From Alphaproteobacteria bacterium (GTDB taxonomy: Bacteria > Pseudomonadota > Alphaproteobacteria > Rhodospirillales > WMHbin7): a DNA stretch of 64,000 nucleotides. Positions 24,501-32,144 of the stretch are shown in pieces; the stretch's first letter is position 1; the number at the start of each line of letters is the position of its first letter. The notes beneath the pieces are model-generated. The model saw only the letters and a list, made by a program, of their open reading frames with translations, did not search any database and was not told the origin of the DNA. The stretch covers positions 1 through 64,000 of the forward strand of contig JADFZV010000006.1 in NCBI GenBank assembly GCA_015232335.1, in the 5' to 3' direction. The position numbers were made by a program, and so were the translations under genes.

Positions 24501-25446
24501 GGCCGACATGCTGCCCAGTGACGGTGACGCTGCCGCCGGTCTGTCCTGTGCCACGGCCAGAAGCATCCAGCGTACCGCCGACTTTTACATCCCCGCTTTT
24601 CGCATCGCCAATTAGCTTTATCGTTCCATTACGGCTCTCAATGGTTTGAGCCTGAATGACGCCTGTATTGTTTACTGCACTTTGCAGCAGATTTCCGGCG
24701 GTTTTAGCACTCAGCAAAACCTGGCCGCCATCGGCCTGAATCAAGCCGCCATTTTTGATGAGCGCTGTTACGGCCCCTTGGTCGACCAAGACATTGAGCA
24801 ACCCATCTCCTGCCACATCAAGCGTCATCGAGTTTCCTGCGGCAAGGGCCACGGTACCAAGTCTGGCCGTTATGATGCCGTCATTACCGACGTCTGCTCC
24901 CAGCAACGCCACATAGCCGCCATCTGCCCTGATCGTTCCTTGATTGACCACCGTTCCCACATTGCCTCGATCATTCGCAAATCGATATCTCTGCGCTATG
25001 AAGTCGGCATCGGAGATGTTCAAGGAAGAAGCAACTAATGCGCCGACATTCACAACGGCGCTCTTGCCGATCAAAACTCCGTTTGGATTTGTCAGAAACA
25101 CGCTGCCATTGGCCGTCATGCTGCCCAGGATGGTCGAGGGGTCTCCTCCCAATACTCGGTTAAGAGCCACAGAGTTGACGCTCGGCTGTAAGTAGCGGAC
25201 AGATTCCCCCAGGCCGATGCTGAAGCTTAACCAGTTGATCACCAGATTTGGACTCGATTGCGTTACCGTCGTCAGATTCGACTCGCTAACGATCGTCGCA
25301 TTGCCAACCGACACCACACCACCCGCCGGAAGCGCATTCACATTGCCTGTAAAAAGCATGATTGCCAGAAACAAGGCCAGCGATCTGCGAATGGGTGTTC
25401 CTCGTCGCCGTAAAGCGCTTTTCTCCGCATTGTAGGCTTGTGACAT
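21577..25446 (-). CDS. Filamentous-haemagglutinin-type adhesin, probably truncated
   Basis: 1289 residues from ATG 25446. The long basic signal region (1-38, ending VNALPAGG) leads into a haemagglutination/TPS secretion domain (~39-150): INWLSFSIGLGESVRYLQP, NRVLGGDPSTILGSM and the diagnostic FLTNPNGVLIG. A Gly/Thr/Ala beta-helix follows to about 1000. Near the C-terminus are MBG-type domains (AIAYGVAAPALSAGV, ASDAVKTYGQTL) and a YDG-type domain (ISGTRTYDGS). The last ~25 residues (from DEARGC) do not look like this family and overlap a perfect 12-bp inverted repeat, so the original 3' end was probably lost. Secretion would require a TpsB partner, and none is in the window. Confidence 0.82.
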   Translation of the reverse strand: MSQAYNAEKSALRRRGTPIRRSLALFLAIMLFTGNVNALPAGGVVSVGNATIVSESNLTTVTQSSPNLVINWLSFSIGLGESVRYLQPSVNSVALNRVLGGDPSTILGSMTANGSVFLTNPNGVLIGKSAVVNVGALVASSLNISDADFIAQRYRFANDRGNVGTVVNQGTIRADGGYVALLGADVGNDGIITARLGTVALAAGNSMTLDVAGDGLLNVLVDQGAVTALIKNGGLIQADGGQVLLSAKTAGNLLQSAVNNTGVIQAQTIESRNGTIKLIGDAKSGDVKVGGTLDASGRGTGQTGGSVTVTGQHVGLVDQAKIDASGDVGGGTVLIGGDFQGKNPLVANAQAIYMGKDVVIAADALSIGDGGKVVLWSDVSTKAFGTISARGGALSGAGGLIETSGHALDIAGMRVDARAAQGAPGIWLLDPYNVTISGASALGAFSSSGGTDTWTPSASGSTVLNTDINDSLNAGTNVTIQTNGGGGGEGGAITVQAGATISRSTPGALTVFTLLPDQGVGGTITIGAAISGSAGAPLSLVLSGASAVSVAAPITTFGGNFSSTGTTFSNAGGTIATAGGKVDILHSTTVAVAAPVTTGGGSFTSTGSTFTNAAGAIDTQSATTIGGVQTITQSSTVTLAAPLTTSGADIRIGVGTTLTDTTQINAGAGTITIQPTNDATSIGVGTNTSTLIITNVEVNNMIAGTLVIGRATGTATINIGTSEAVDFGSKNVNIQQASGGMTFQTNSVQGSGGMTFIAGTGAFTNAVAINTTGAISITADDAGVSANIGSSTAGAVLLQSSTAAQPINVSSIAGGLNVTEAEVNFLRGSGANTGSLTIGSVAGLAAMNVATVGTPLVVVGSGAFVLSNGASIDINGPVSVSGTISAQTASGNLTLANSLSTTNATSSAIVLGAGVSTASGNATGGNVIVAGGSLSMGAGGRATLYSGSVADSTGLTNLVGSGSGNFRYNSTRTATNYTAPLGAGTFAVYREQPTLVITANSPAAIAYGVAAPALSAGVTSGLQNGDSAAQALSASATLSLAGPTSSSGNYTAGAHAITPSGASDQLGYALSYVNGSLAVTQLNTTISGTRTYDGSLTAPAANLGTVSALIGIDVVTVSGAGSVANKNVGAAKAVTNGTLALGGGDAGNYNLLVNGNGLTVTPAPLTIMASDAVKTYGQTLVLSAFTTPVAPVSGESVGSVTLVSPGAVAAASVGLSPYAITPSDATGGSFSAANYTITYVNGRLAVSAAPQTIRAGEGVKPYNQPLDEARGCSQDQSKTLHQDITCTGR
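21600..21651. repeat. 12-bp perfect inverted repeat at the adhesin 3' end
   Basis: CTTGATGAAGCG (21600-21611) and CGCTTCATCAAG (21640-21651) are exact reverse complements with a 28-bp spacer. They lie where the adhesin frame stops resembling its family, so they may be the ends of a small inserted sequence or a hairpin at a recombination junction. No T-run supports an intrinsic terminator. Confidence 0.5.
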
Positions 25447-25825
25447 GTTTTTTTCCCGTGCCAGGGCAAATCATCTGAAATCGAAGTCGTCAAGCGGCAT
25501 CGACTTGGGCGTGAATCCGCTCTAGGGAGCTATGCGTTTCCGGGGGGTTGTGATTTTCCGGGCGCGTGGCTTGTCGGCGAAGCGCCTTGTCCACTCCCAG
25601 CGGCTTATGCCTTTCCAGCCGCAATTTACACTATGAGCCCTAACGCTGGACTCGCCAGCATCGGAATCTACGTAAGGCTAAGGCTAGAGCACAATCTGAT
25701 CAGACTGAATCGGTAGGGGATTCCCCTTTTCTCTGAAATGTGATCAAGATAGGGGCTGGAGAGGAGGCCTGTCCTTATGGCGATATCCCTTTCGAACGAT
25801 TTGGGCAGGCGGTTGGTAGCGGCGG
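25447..25825. other. Non-coding stretch upstream of the adhesin
   Basis: 380 bp with no supported gene. It should include the adhesin promoter near 25450-25520 and, toward 25760-25825, the lost 5' part or junction of the IS30 fragment. No clear repeats, tRNA or promoter could be assigned by eye. Confidence 0.4.
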
Positions 25826-26230
25826 TTGTGCGAGCGAAAGACTAGGTTCGTGATGGCGACACACTTGAAGAGCAAAACAGCGGCAGAGACGGCAAAGGCA
25901 GTCATCAGGGCGCTTAAACGTCTGCCAGAAGGCGCCTACAAGACCATTAACTTCGACAACGGCAGCGAGTTCACCCTGCATGCGGACATGGAAGACAGCC
26001 TGAAGATCGCCGCCTATTTCTGCGATCCGCATTCACCCTGGCAGCGCGGCTCCATCGAAAACATCAACGGCGTTCTGCGCAGGGACTTGCCCAGAAAGTC
26101 CGACATCACAGACTATTCCAGGCAGGACATTCGGGAAATCACAGGGACCGTCAATACAACGCCCAGAAAATGCCTCGGCTACCTATCTCCAGCCGAGACC
26201 TTCCTTCAAAGCATCAAGTGTTGCACTTGA
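25826..26230 (+). pseudogene. IS30-family transposase, 3' fragment
   Basis: 134 residues matching only the catalytic C-terminal half of IS30 transposases: ERKTRFVMATHLKSKTA, the second catalytic Asp in INFDNGSEFTLH, and the Glu helix around RGSIENINGVLRRDLPR, ending CLGYLSPAETF. The N-terminal helix-turn-helix and the first Asp are missing and no start signal is visible, so the copy is 5'-truncated and inactive. It lies 98 bp before the IS481-type element. Confidence 0.8.
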
Positions 26231-26327
26231 CGTGGGAATCCAGCGGCCGAAAAGCGCCCTTGTGGCAGGCCTTGCGCACCTGGACAGAATCGCAGGCGAA
26301 TCAGTGCCCAGTTTTGTTTGACCGACC

Positions 26328-27604
26328 TGAGAGATAGGTGACGTTTTGTACCGGACACATGGGTAACACTTTTCGCCATTTGGCGGGAGGTGTCGATGCC
26401 GTGGAAAGCGAGTTCGGTTATGGAAGAACGTCTACGTTTTGTCGCCCGCCTTCTCGATGGAGAGGGGATGAGCGAGGTCTGCCGGGAGTTCAAGATTTCC
26501 CGCAAGACCGGCTATAAAATATTCAATCGTTACAAGGACCAAGGGTTGGAGGCGCTGTGCGACCGCTCGCGCAGGCCGGTGCGCTATGCCAACCAGCTAC
26601 CCGATCCGGTGGAACGCCTGATCGTGAGGCTGAAGAAGGAGAAGCCCCATTGGGGCGCACGCAAGATCAGGGAGCTTCTGGTTCGCCGGTTGAACGGTGA
26701 TATCCGGCTGCCCGCCATCAGCACCGTGCATGCTGTGCTGGACCGCCACGGCCTGGTCAAGCGCACCCGGGCAAGGCGCAACAGGGCCGAGGGCACGCCG
26801 CTGTCGTCCGGAACAAGCCCCAACGACCTGTGGTGCGCCGATTTCAAGGGCGAATTCAAGCTTGGCAATGGCCGCTATTGTTACCCCCTGACCGTCACCG
26901 ACCACGCTTCGCGCTTCTTGCTTTTGTGCGAAGGGCTTGAAACAACCCGCGAAGTCCCCGTCATCGACGCCTTCTTGCACCTGTTCGCGCAACGCGGCTT
27001 GCCAGCCGCCATCCGCACCGACAACGGCTTGCCCTTTGCCAGCCCCAACGGCCTTTACAACCTCTCGAGACTCTCCGTCTGGTGGCTCAGGCTCGGCATC
27101 GCCATCGAGCGCATCAAGCCAGGCCACCCCCAGCAGAATGGCCGCCACGAGCGCATGCACCTCACCCTCAAGACAGAAACCACCCGACCGCCCGGCGCCA
27201 ACAGCCTTCAGCAGCAGGCTAGGTTCGATTGTTTCGTGAATGAATTCAATACGGAAAGGCCACACCAAGCCCTGGACATGAAAACCCCAGCCCAGCTCTA
27301 CCGGCCCGCCTCAAGACCTTATCTGGGTCTGCCCGACATCGAATATCCCTTCCATGACAAAGACATCCTCGTCACCGCCTGCGGGCGCATCTGCATGCAT
27401 CGCAAGAAAATCAACATCTCAACCGTCATGGCAGGGCAAAGACTGGGCATCAAGGAGGTCGAAGAAGGCATTTGGCTCGTAAGCTTCATGCATTATGATC
27501 TCGGATATATCGACTTGGAGCAGAAAACCTTGCAAACAATCGACAACCCGTTCGGCCCGAGGTTGTCACCCATGTCTTAGGTACGATCCGTAACCTATGT
27601 CTCA
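26328..27604 (+). mobile_element. IS481-family insertion sequence with terminal inverted repeats
   Basis: About 1277 bp enclosing one transposase gene. The left end begins TGAGAGATAGGTGACG and continues GTACC..ACA..ATGGGTaACA. The right end, read on the minus strand, begins TGAGACATAGGTTACG and continues GTACC..ACATGGGTgACA, giving imperfect inverted repeats of about 42 bp (26328-26369 and 27563-27604). No target duplication is evident. The right end lies 20 bp from the 3' end of tRNA-Glu. The element appears complete. Confidence 0.8.
26396..27580 (+). CDS. IS481-family transposase
   Basis: 394 residues from ATG 26396 (MPWKASSVMEERLRF). The N-terminal helix-turn-helix part includes EVCREFKISRKTGYKIFNRY and a second HTH with KPHWGARKIRELLVRR. 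The DDE (rve) domain follows: first Asp in LWCADFKGEFKL, second in AIRTDNGLPFA, and the Glu in QNGRHERMHLTL. The C-terminal part (NTERPHQALDMKTPAQLY and beyond) is typical of the family. The gene is uninterrupted and fits between the inverted repeats, so the element is probably active. Confidence 0.92.
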   Translation: MPWKASSVMEERLRFVARLLDGEGMSEVCREFKISRKTGYKIFNRYKDQGLEALCDRSRRPVRYANQLPDPVERLIVRLKKEKPHWGARKIRELLVRRLNGDIRLPAISTVHAVLDRHGLVKRTRARRNRAEGTPLSSGTSPNDLWCADFKGEFKLGNGRYCYPLTVTDHASRFLLLCEGLETTREVPVIDAFLHLFAQRGLPAAIRTDNGLPFASPNGLYNLSRLSVWWLRLGIAIERIKPGHPQQNGRHERMHLTLKTETTRPPGANSLQQQARFDCFVNEFNTERPHQALDMKTPAQLYRPASRPYLGLPDIEYPFHDKDILVTACGRICMHRKKINISTVMAGQRLGIKEVEEGIWLVSFMHYDLGYIDLEQKTLQTIDNPFGPRLSPMS

Positions 27605-27624
27605 AGACTGGACAAGTTCGGGAG

Positions 27625-27700
27625 TGGCGTCCCCTAGGGGACTCGAACCCCTGTTACCGCCGTGAGAGGGCGGTGTCCTAGGCCACTAGACGAAGGGGAC
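27625..27700 (-). tRNA. tRNA-Glu (CTC)
   Basis: On the minus strand the sequence folds as a tRNA of 76 nt including an encoded CCA: acceptor stem GTCCCCT/AGGGGAC, anticodon stem CCGCC/GGCGG with loop CTCTCAC (anticodon CTC), and a T-arm with GGTTCGAGTCC. No 3'-end duplication was found nearby, so it does not appear to be used as an attachment site here. Confidence 0.93.
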
Positions 27701-27906
27701 TTCGCAGGCAGGTGGCTTTGACTACCCCAGGAGGACTGCAAAATCAAGAAGCATCACAGCTAGGCCGGTCGAGAATCGCAGTCCTGCCGCCGGGTTGTGC
27801 CCCCCGGCCCCCACCCGGTCTTTTGCGATCAGAATTCTGGTGCCTACAGCGGCCTATAGCGAAAGGCCGATCCGATCCGATCCGGGGTGAAAACCCAGGA
27901 AAGAAA

Positions 27907-27939
27907 AGCCTGCTAATCGATTGGATTAACAGGCTTTTT
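27907..27939 (-). terminator. Ancestral tRNA-Lys terminator stranded at attL
   Basis: On the minus strand AAGCCTGTTAATC pairs with GATTAGCAGGCTT and is followed by TTCTTT. It lies 5 bp beyond the tRNA-Lys 3'-end fragment (attL), exactly where the terminator of tRNA-Lys would be before integration. A different terminator now follows the intact tRNA at 42308-42342. Confidence 0.7.
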
Positions 27940-27944
27940 GTAGT

Positions 27945-27989
27945 GGTGGGCGCTGTAGGATTCGAACCTACGACCCGCTGATTAAGAGA
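27945..27989. repeat. attL: 45-bp tRNA-Lys 3' fragment
   Basis: Identical over 45 bp to 42347-42391. It includes the encoded CCA, the acceptor 3' strand, the T-arm and the anticodon loop with CTT, and stops at the 5' edge of the anticodon loop. It marks the left border of the integrated element. Confidence 0.92.
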
Positions 27990-28172
27990 AAGCAGAATTA
28001 ACGAATCATGCCGGATCATAGATAATTTTACTGCACGCATAATCAACTGTATATATTGCGTTTTATTGCGATATCCCTATCATGGTGGAACATCGCTGAA
28101 CCGGGCTAATCTCTTCATTTTGTGCCCCCGTTGTGCCCCGGTTGGAGCCGCTGATAAGCCGGAGACTGGCCC

Positions 28173-29432
28173 ATGCCCCGAGAGATTACCCGCAAGGTTT
28201 TGACCGATGCGATGATCCATAAATTGAAGCCCGCACCGGCTGGCAAGCGGAATGAATTCTGGGATGCCGTCGTTCCCGGTTTTGGCCTTCGCGTAACCGA
28301 TGCCGGGGGCAAGTCGTTTTTCCTGCGCAGCCGGATCGGAAGCGAACAGTTGCGCATGTCCTGGCATTATCCGGCAACATCCCTGGAAAAAGCCCGCGCA
28401 ACGGCCAAGGCCGCTCTTCAAGATATTGAAAAGGGCATTGATCCCCGCCTCTCGCTTTTGGCCGAACGCCAGGAAAACCAAGACCGCTCGCGCAACACAT
28501 TCAAAGCCGTTGGCGAACGTTTCATGAAGCAGTATGCCGAACCGCGCTTGGCGGACAATACGCAGCGTGAATATCGCCGGGTGCTGTTTGGGCCGGATAC
28601 CGAGGCATGGGCAAAGCGTCCGATAACGTCCATCACTCGCGCCGATGTTCGCTTCATGTTGGATGCTATGGTTGAACGTGGAAGCACAAGCGCCGCCAAC
28701 AACGCCCTTGCATATCTCAAGAAGTTTTTTGGCTGGTGCGCCGAGAAAGACATTCTTGAAGTGCCGCCGACAGACAGAATGAAAGCGCCGTCTCCCAAGA
28801 CAATCGGGGAACGCGCCTTGAGTGAATCCGAAATCGTGGAAGTCTGGCAGGCATTCAATGCGGCAGGCGGTCCATTCCGCGATTTGTTCAAACTGCTTCT
28901 TTTGACCGGACAACGCCGCTCCGAAGTAGGGGGCATGAAGTGCGCCGAATTGTCTGGCCTGGAAGGCGACAACCCAACATGGGAAATTCCTAGCAACCGG
29001 ACCAAGAACGGGCGGCCCCACCTGGTCCCGCTTTCGCTCCAAGTGCTGGCGATCATCAAAGAGCGCCCCGTGATTGGCCAAGAAGGCTATCTGTTCACCA
29101 CGACCGGCAAAACGGCTTTATCCGGTTTCAGCAATGCCAAAGAACGCATTGATGCTTGGTTGGCCGACAAACGCATAAGAGCAAACTCTGCGCCTATGCC
29201 CGAATGGACTTTGCACGATTTGCGCCGCACGATGGTCACGATGATGAACGAGAAGCTAGGCATTCCACCGCATATCGTGGAGGCTTGCGTAAATCATATT
29301 TCAGGAAGCGCCAAGGCAGGCGTTGCCGGTGTCTATAATAAAGCCGTTTACATGAAGGAACGGCGCGAAGCTTACAATGCCTGGGAAAAATATCTGCAAA
29401 GGCTGGCAGGCAAAAAGACTGCGGAACTTTAG
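28173..29432 (+). CDS. Tyrosine integrase of the tRNA-Lys element
   Basis: 419 residues from ATG 28173 with GGAGA upstream. The N-terminus is a DUF4102-like arm-binding domain (MIHKLKPAPAGKRNEFWD, VVPGFGLRVTDAGGKSFFL). The catalytic domain has Arg in LLTGQRRSEVGGMK, His-x-x-Arg in LHDLRRTMVTMM, a third-position His in EACVNHISGSAKAG and Tyr in AGVYNKAVYM. It is read away from attL, which lies 184 bp upstream, the standard layout for integrases using a tRNA 3' end. It should recombine the 45-bp repeats at 27945 and 42347. Confidence 0.92.
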   Translation: MPREITRKVLTDAMIHKLKPAPAGKRNEFWDAVVPGFGLRVTDAGGKSFFLRSRIGSEQLRMSWHYPATSLEKARATAKAALQDIEKGIDPRLSLLAERQENQDRSRNTFKAVGERFMKQYAEPRLADNTQREYRRVLFGPDTEAWAKRPITSITRADVRFMLDAMVERGSTSAANNALAYLKKFFGWCAEKDILEVPPTDRMKAPSPKTIGERALSESEIVEVWQAFNAAGGPFRDLFKLLLLTGQRRSEVGGMKCAELSGLEGDNPTWEIPSNRTKNGRPHLVPLSLQVLAIIKERPVIGQEGYLFTTTGKTALSGFSNAKERIDAWLADKRIRANSAPMPEWTLHDLRRTMVTMMNEKLGIPPHIVEACVNHISGSAKAGVAGVYNKAVYMKERREAYNAWEKYLQRLAGKKTAEL

Positions 29433-29468
29433 CCGGGTGTCCACAGCCCCAACCCCGGCACAACAAAA

Positions 29469-29768
29469 TCAGCTTTCCGAATTAAAGGCAGTCGGCAGAT
29501 TTCTTGCGCCATGAAGAACGCGGACAATGACGATTTCAGTTTTTAGAAGACGGTAGAAAATGACGTAATTCCCAAAAGGGAAAACGCGAACGCCCGCGCC
29601 AAACCCCTCCCTCTCGCGCCCAATAAGCGGAGATTGCGCAAGCTCATAGAACTTGCCAACCAGACGATTGGCAAATTCATTGGCCGCGTGTGGATTGTCC
29701 TTTGAAATATATTCAATGATGCCATCCACATCATTCCTGGCACGGCGGGCATATTTGAAGCTACGCAT
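29469..29768 (-). CDS. RelE/ParE-family toxin
   Basis: 99 residues from ATG 29768, whose first base overlaps the antitoxin's TGA (TGATG); an earlier in-frame TTG is less likely. The fold is read from YARRARNDVDGIIEYISKDN (helical start), NEFANRLVGKFYELAQSPLIG and the C-terminal strands VRVFPFGNYVIFYRLL and EIVIVRVLHGARN. ParE toxins poison gyrase and RelE toxins cut mRNA; the sequence fits the ParE side better. With the antitoxin it probably stabilises the element. Confidence 0.88.
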   Translation of the reverse strand: MRSFKYARRARNDVDGIIEYISKDNPHAANEFANRLVGKFYELAQSPLIGREREGFGAGVRVFPFGNYVIFYRLLKTEIVIVRVLHGARNLPTAFNSES

Positions 29769-30049
29769 CAGGCGCAAATCTTAAAGCCGAATTTCTTTTC
29801 AAGTTCGGCATGGACCTCTTCAGCATCCAACACATCGCCGGATTCAATATCCGCCAAACCCTCCTGGACCTTGGCAACCATTTCACGAAAATGGGCCGCT
29901 TCGTCCGCCGACATTCTTTCAAGACGAACGGTATAAACTGCCCCCTCCTCGCTTCCTTCAAGCGCGGAGATACATTCTTTAGGTAGCTTTTCTACTTGCA
30001 TTGCTAACGTGGCGTTTTGGCGCATGACTGCGGCCTCCTGGGTTTTCAT
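29768..30049 (-). CDS. Antitoxin of the ParE-type pair
   Basis: 93 residues from ATG 30049. The length, the acidic C-terminal half (EEVHAELEKKFGF) and the one-base overlap with the toxin gene identify it as the antitoxin. The first ~45 residues (LPKECISALEGSEEGAVYTV) should include the DNA-binding part, though I cannot assign its fold; the middle helix (FREMVAKVQEGLADIESG) resembles ParD/prevent-host-death-type toxin-binding segments. Such antitoxins usually autorepress the operon. Confidence 0.75.
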   Translation of the reverse strand: MKTQEAAVMRQNATLAMQVEKLPKECISALEGSEEGAVYTVRLERMSADEAAHFREMVAKVQEGLADIESGDVLDAEEVHAELEKKFGFKICA

Positions 30050-30213
30050 GCCTGGATTATATCATTTTGCCAGCACAAAACCACCCCCTGCCAACCGCCC
30101 GGTTTTCTTCATTTTTTAGCCCGTAGCAGCATCATCCCTTTGCTGCTGTTTATATGTTTGCCTTGTTTGGGCCTGAAAAATCGCCGGTTTTTCTAGCGCT
30201 TCTGTTCCGTATT

Positions 30214-30310
30214 GGGACGGATCGGGGGCGCTATTGGGGCGGATTGGTGCCCCCATGGGGACGGATCGGGGGTGGTATTGGGACGAATTGGGGAGACTTG
30301 GGGACGTTGC
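30214..30310 (+). repeat. 22-bp iterons upstream of the Rep gene
   Basis: GGGACGGAT-type cores begin at 30214, 30236, 30258 and 30280, exactly 22 bp apart and in one orientation, with a fifth GGGACG at 30301. Iterons of this period immediately upstream of a Rep_3 initiator are the usual architecture of theta-replicating plasmid origins, so this is a probable oriV. The ~90 bp before the rep start may contain the DnaA/AT-rich part. Confidence 0.82.
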
Positions 30311-30403
30311 GCCAAAGCGTCCCCATTCTGTAAACTTATTCCGTAACCCAACCCGCCCATACCTTCGCCTATCGTCGTTTCCAAAATTGACCGCAACAAG
30401 CTG

Positions 30404-31702
30404 GTGGTGACACAAGCCAACAAACTTGCCGAAGCCAGCTACACCATGACGCTTGAGGAAAAGCGCATTCTGCTTCTGCTTGTCTCGCTGGTGCGGTGCG
30501 AAGACAAGGATTTCAAAACATACCGCATCCCGATTACCGACATCCGCGATTATCTGGGCTTGCGCACCAACAAGCTTTACGAAGATATCAAGCGCGTGGC
30601 CGAAGCTTTGCTGTCTCGCGTGTTGCACATACCGGAAGAGGGCGAAGGATGGTTGAAAGTCGGCTGGGTTTCTTCGGCCCGCTATGTGCCGAAGGGATAC
30701 AGGGGGGCGGAAATCGCCTGCCTGGATTTATCCTTCTCGCCAGAAATGAAACCGTACCTTCTGGAATTGAAGGCGCATTTTTCAAGCTACATGTTGCAAA
30801 ACGTGGCGGGGCTGCGCAGCTTCTATTCCATCCGGCTTTACGAGATTCTGAAAAGCCGCAGGCGCATGAAAAACGTTTCCTTCAACGTGCCGGAACTGCG
30901 CAAAATTCTGAAGGCGGAAACGAAATATGGAAACTACAAGGATTTTCGCAACCGGGTAATTCTGATTGCGCAAAACGAATTGGTAGAAAAAACGGACATT
31001 GCTTTTGAATATTGCGAATCGCGCAAAGGCCGCAAAGTGGTTTGCGTTTCATTTTCCATCCGTGACAACGTGCCGCGCACACCGCCCCGGTCCATCATCG
31101 CGCAAACGAAACCGGCCAACGACAACCAACCGCCCTTGCTGCCATCAAGCGAAGCCGACAAAGAGCGGGAGCGTCTGTATAACGAAGCAATGGCCGAAGG
31201 CGAACAGAATGGCGTTCGGGCAAGTGCCATGCGCGAGCTTCTGGTGCGGCATGAACCCAAACATGTTTTGGAAAATATTGAACTGGCACGAAAGCGACAC
31301 TTGGCAGCCAAAGGCAAGAACGTGAACCTTGCCGGTTTGACGGTGGCGGCTATCAGCAACGACTTTGCCGCCGATGAACGCGCCAAGCGGCAAGAGGCCC
31401 AGGCGAGAAGCGAAGCCAGGGCGTTGGCCAAGACCGAACAAGAGCTTGAGGATGAAGCCAGAGAGGCGGCACAGATCGCCCGCAGGCGCGATATCAACGC
31501 CAAGCTTCAAGCCCTGCCGAAGGCCAAGCTGAAGGCGCTGCGCAACGCCTTCACCAAGGAAGTGAAAACTGGCAAGCATGGTGCGGTGCTTGCTGCCAGC
31601 TTTGCGCAAAGGGGCTGGGATGCGCCGGGCATGGAAGGCTTCTTTCGTATCTTCGCCGCTCCAAAGCTGGAAGTGCCTGAAGCGGACAAGAAGTCCGCCT
31701 AA
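30404..31702 (+). CDS. Rep_3-family plasmid replication initiator
   Basis: 432 residues counted from GTG 30404; GTG 30401 and several non-ATG codons upstream remain in frame, and VVTQANKLAEASYTMTLEEKR matches the usual Rep_3 N-terminus, so the real start may be slightly earlier. Two winged-helix domains are expected at ~5-120 and ~120-235 (SFYSIRLYEILKSRRRMKN, FRNRVILIAQNELVEKTDI). The C-terminal ~190 residues are a charged helical extension. Rep_3 proteins bind iterons and load helicase. The adjacent 22-bp iterons support replication function, unusual for a tRNA-integrated element. Confidence 0.87.
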   Translation: MVTQANKLAEASYTMTLEEKRILLLLVSLVRCEDKDFKTYRIPITDIRDYLGLRTNKLYEDIKRVAEALLSRVLHIPEEGEGWLKVGWVSSARYVPKGYRGAEIACLDLSFSPEMKPYLLELKAHFSSYMLQNVAGLRSFYSIRLYEILKSRRRMKNVSFNVPELRKILKAETKYGNYKDFRNRVILIAQNELVEKTDIAFEYCESRKGRKVVCVSFSIRDNVPRTPPRSIIAQTKPANDNQPPLLPSSEADKERERLYNEAMAEGEQNGVRASAMRELLVRHEPKHVLENIELARKRHLAAKGKNVNLAGLTVAAISNDFAADERAKRQEAQARSEARALAKTEQELEDEAREAAQIARRRDINAKLQALPKAKLKALRNAFTKEVKTGKHGAVLAASFAQRGWDAPGMEGFFRIFAAPKLEVPEADKKSA

Positions 31703-31959
31703 CCGCTTTTCGGTCTTTTGCGTTCCCCGCCGTGGCCGGTAGCGGCAAGGTCAAGGCCCTTCAGCAAGTCGGCGGGATGCACCCCCAGGGCAAGGGCCAA
31801 ATCCACAATCATCGCCAGCGAGGGGCTGGACCGGCCCCGCTCAATGTCGCTTAGGTAGGGAACGCTCATATCGGCGCTAAAGGCCAGTTCCTCTTGCGTG
31901 AGGCCCTTTGAGTTGCGCAAATCGCGAAGGATTTGGCCGAATTGATGGCTGATGTCCAT
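31699..31959 (-). CDS. XRE-family regulator
   Basis: 86 residues from ATG 31959. FGQILRDLRNSKGLTQEELAFSADMS and VPYLSDIERGRSSPSLAMIVDLALAL form a Cro/C1 helix-turn-helix covering most of the protein. It is convergent with rep and overlaps its 3' end by 4 bases. It could repress the divergent Hint-protein gene or the replicon; the 185 bp before 32145 would hold both promoters. Confidence 0.85.
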   Translation of the reverse strand: MDISHQFGQILRDLRNSKGLTQEELAFSADMSVPYLSDIERGRSSPSLAMIVDLALALGVHPADLLKGLDLAATGHGGERKRPKSG

Positions 31960-32144
31960 AACGGCAAAAACAAGCCGTTGTCAGCCTTTGCGCCATAAGA
32001 TATATCTTATGTTGAAAGCGAGGCGGGGCGTTGATCGCTATTTTTGCGCTGCGTTTGCGGCAAGGCTGGCTGTCAACGCGAAATCAATGTCATTGATACC
32101 CCCCCCGGTTGTGCATAATTGCGATAACTTGTAGGGGGAAAGTG

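Larger units (their letters stand above)
27701..28172. other. Inter-tRNA region, terminator, attL and integrase leader
   Basis: No protein gene is supported. From left to right it holds the tRNA-Glu upstream region, a short GATCC reiteration near 27870-27885, the old tRNA-Lys terminator (27907-27939), the 45-bp attL (27945-27989), and about 180 bp of A/T-rich DNA leading to the integrase start, which probably contains its promoter. Confidence 0.5.

Noticed and set aside
27625..27700. tRNA-Glu as the attachment site of the P4-type integrase element
   Set aside because: No second copy of its 3' end was found near 9-21 kb, and the integrase lies more than 6 kb away with an adhesin and two IS elements between.
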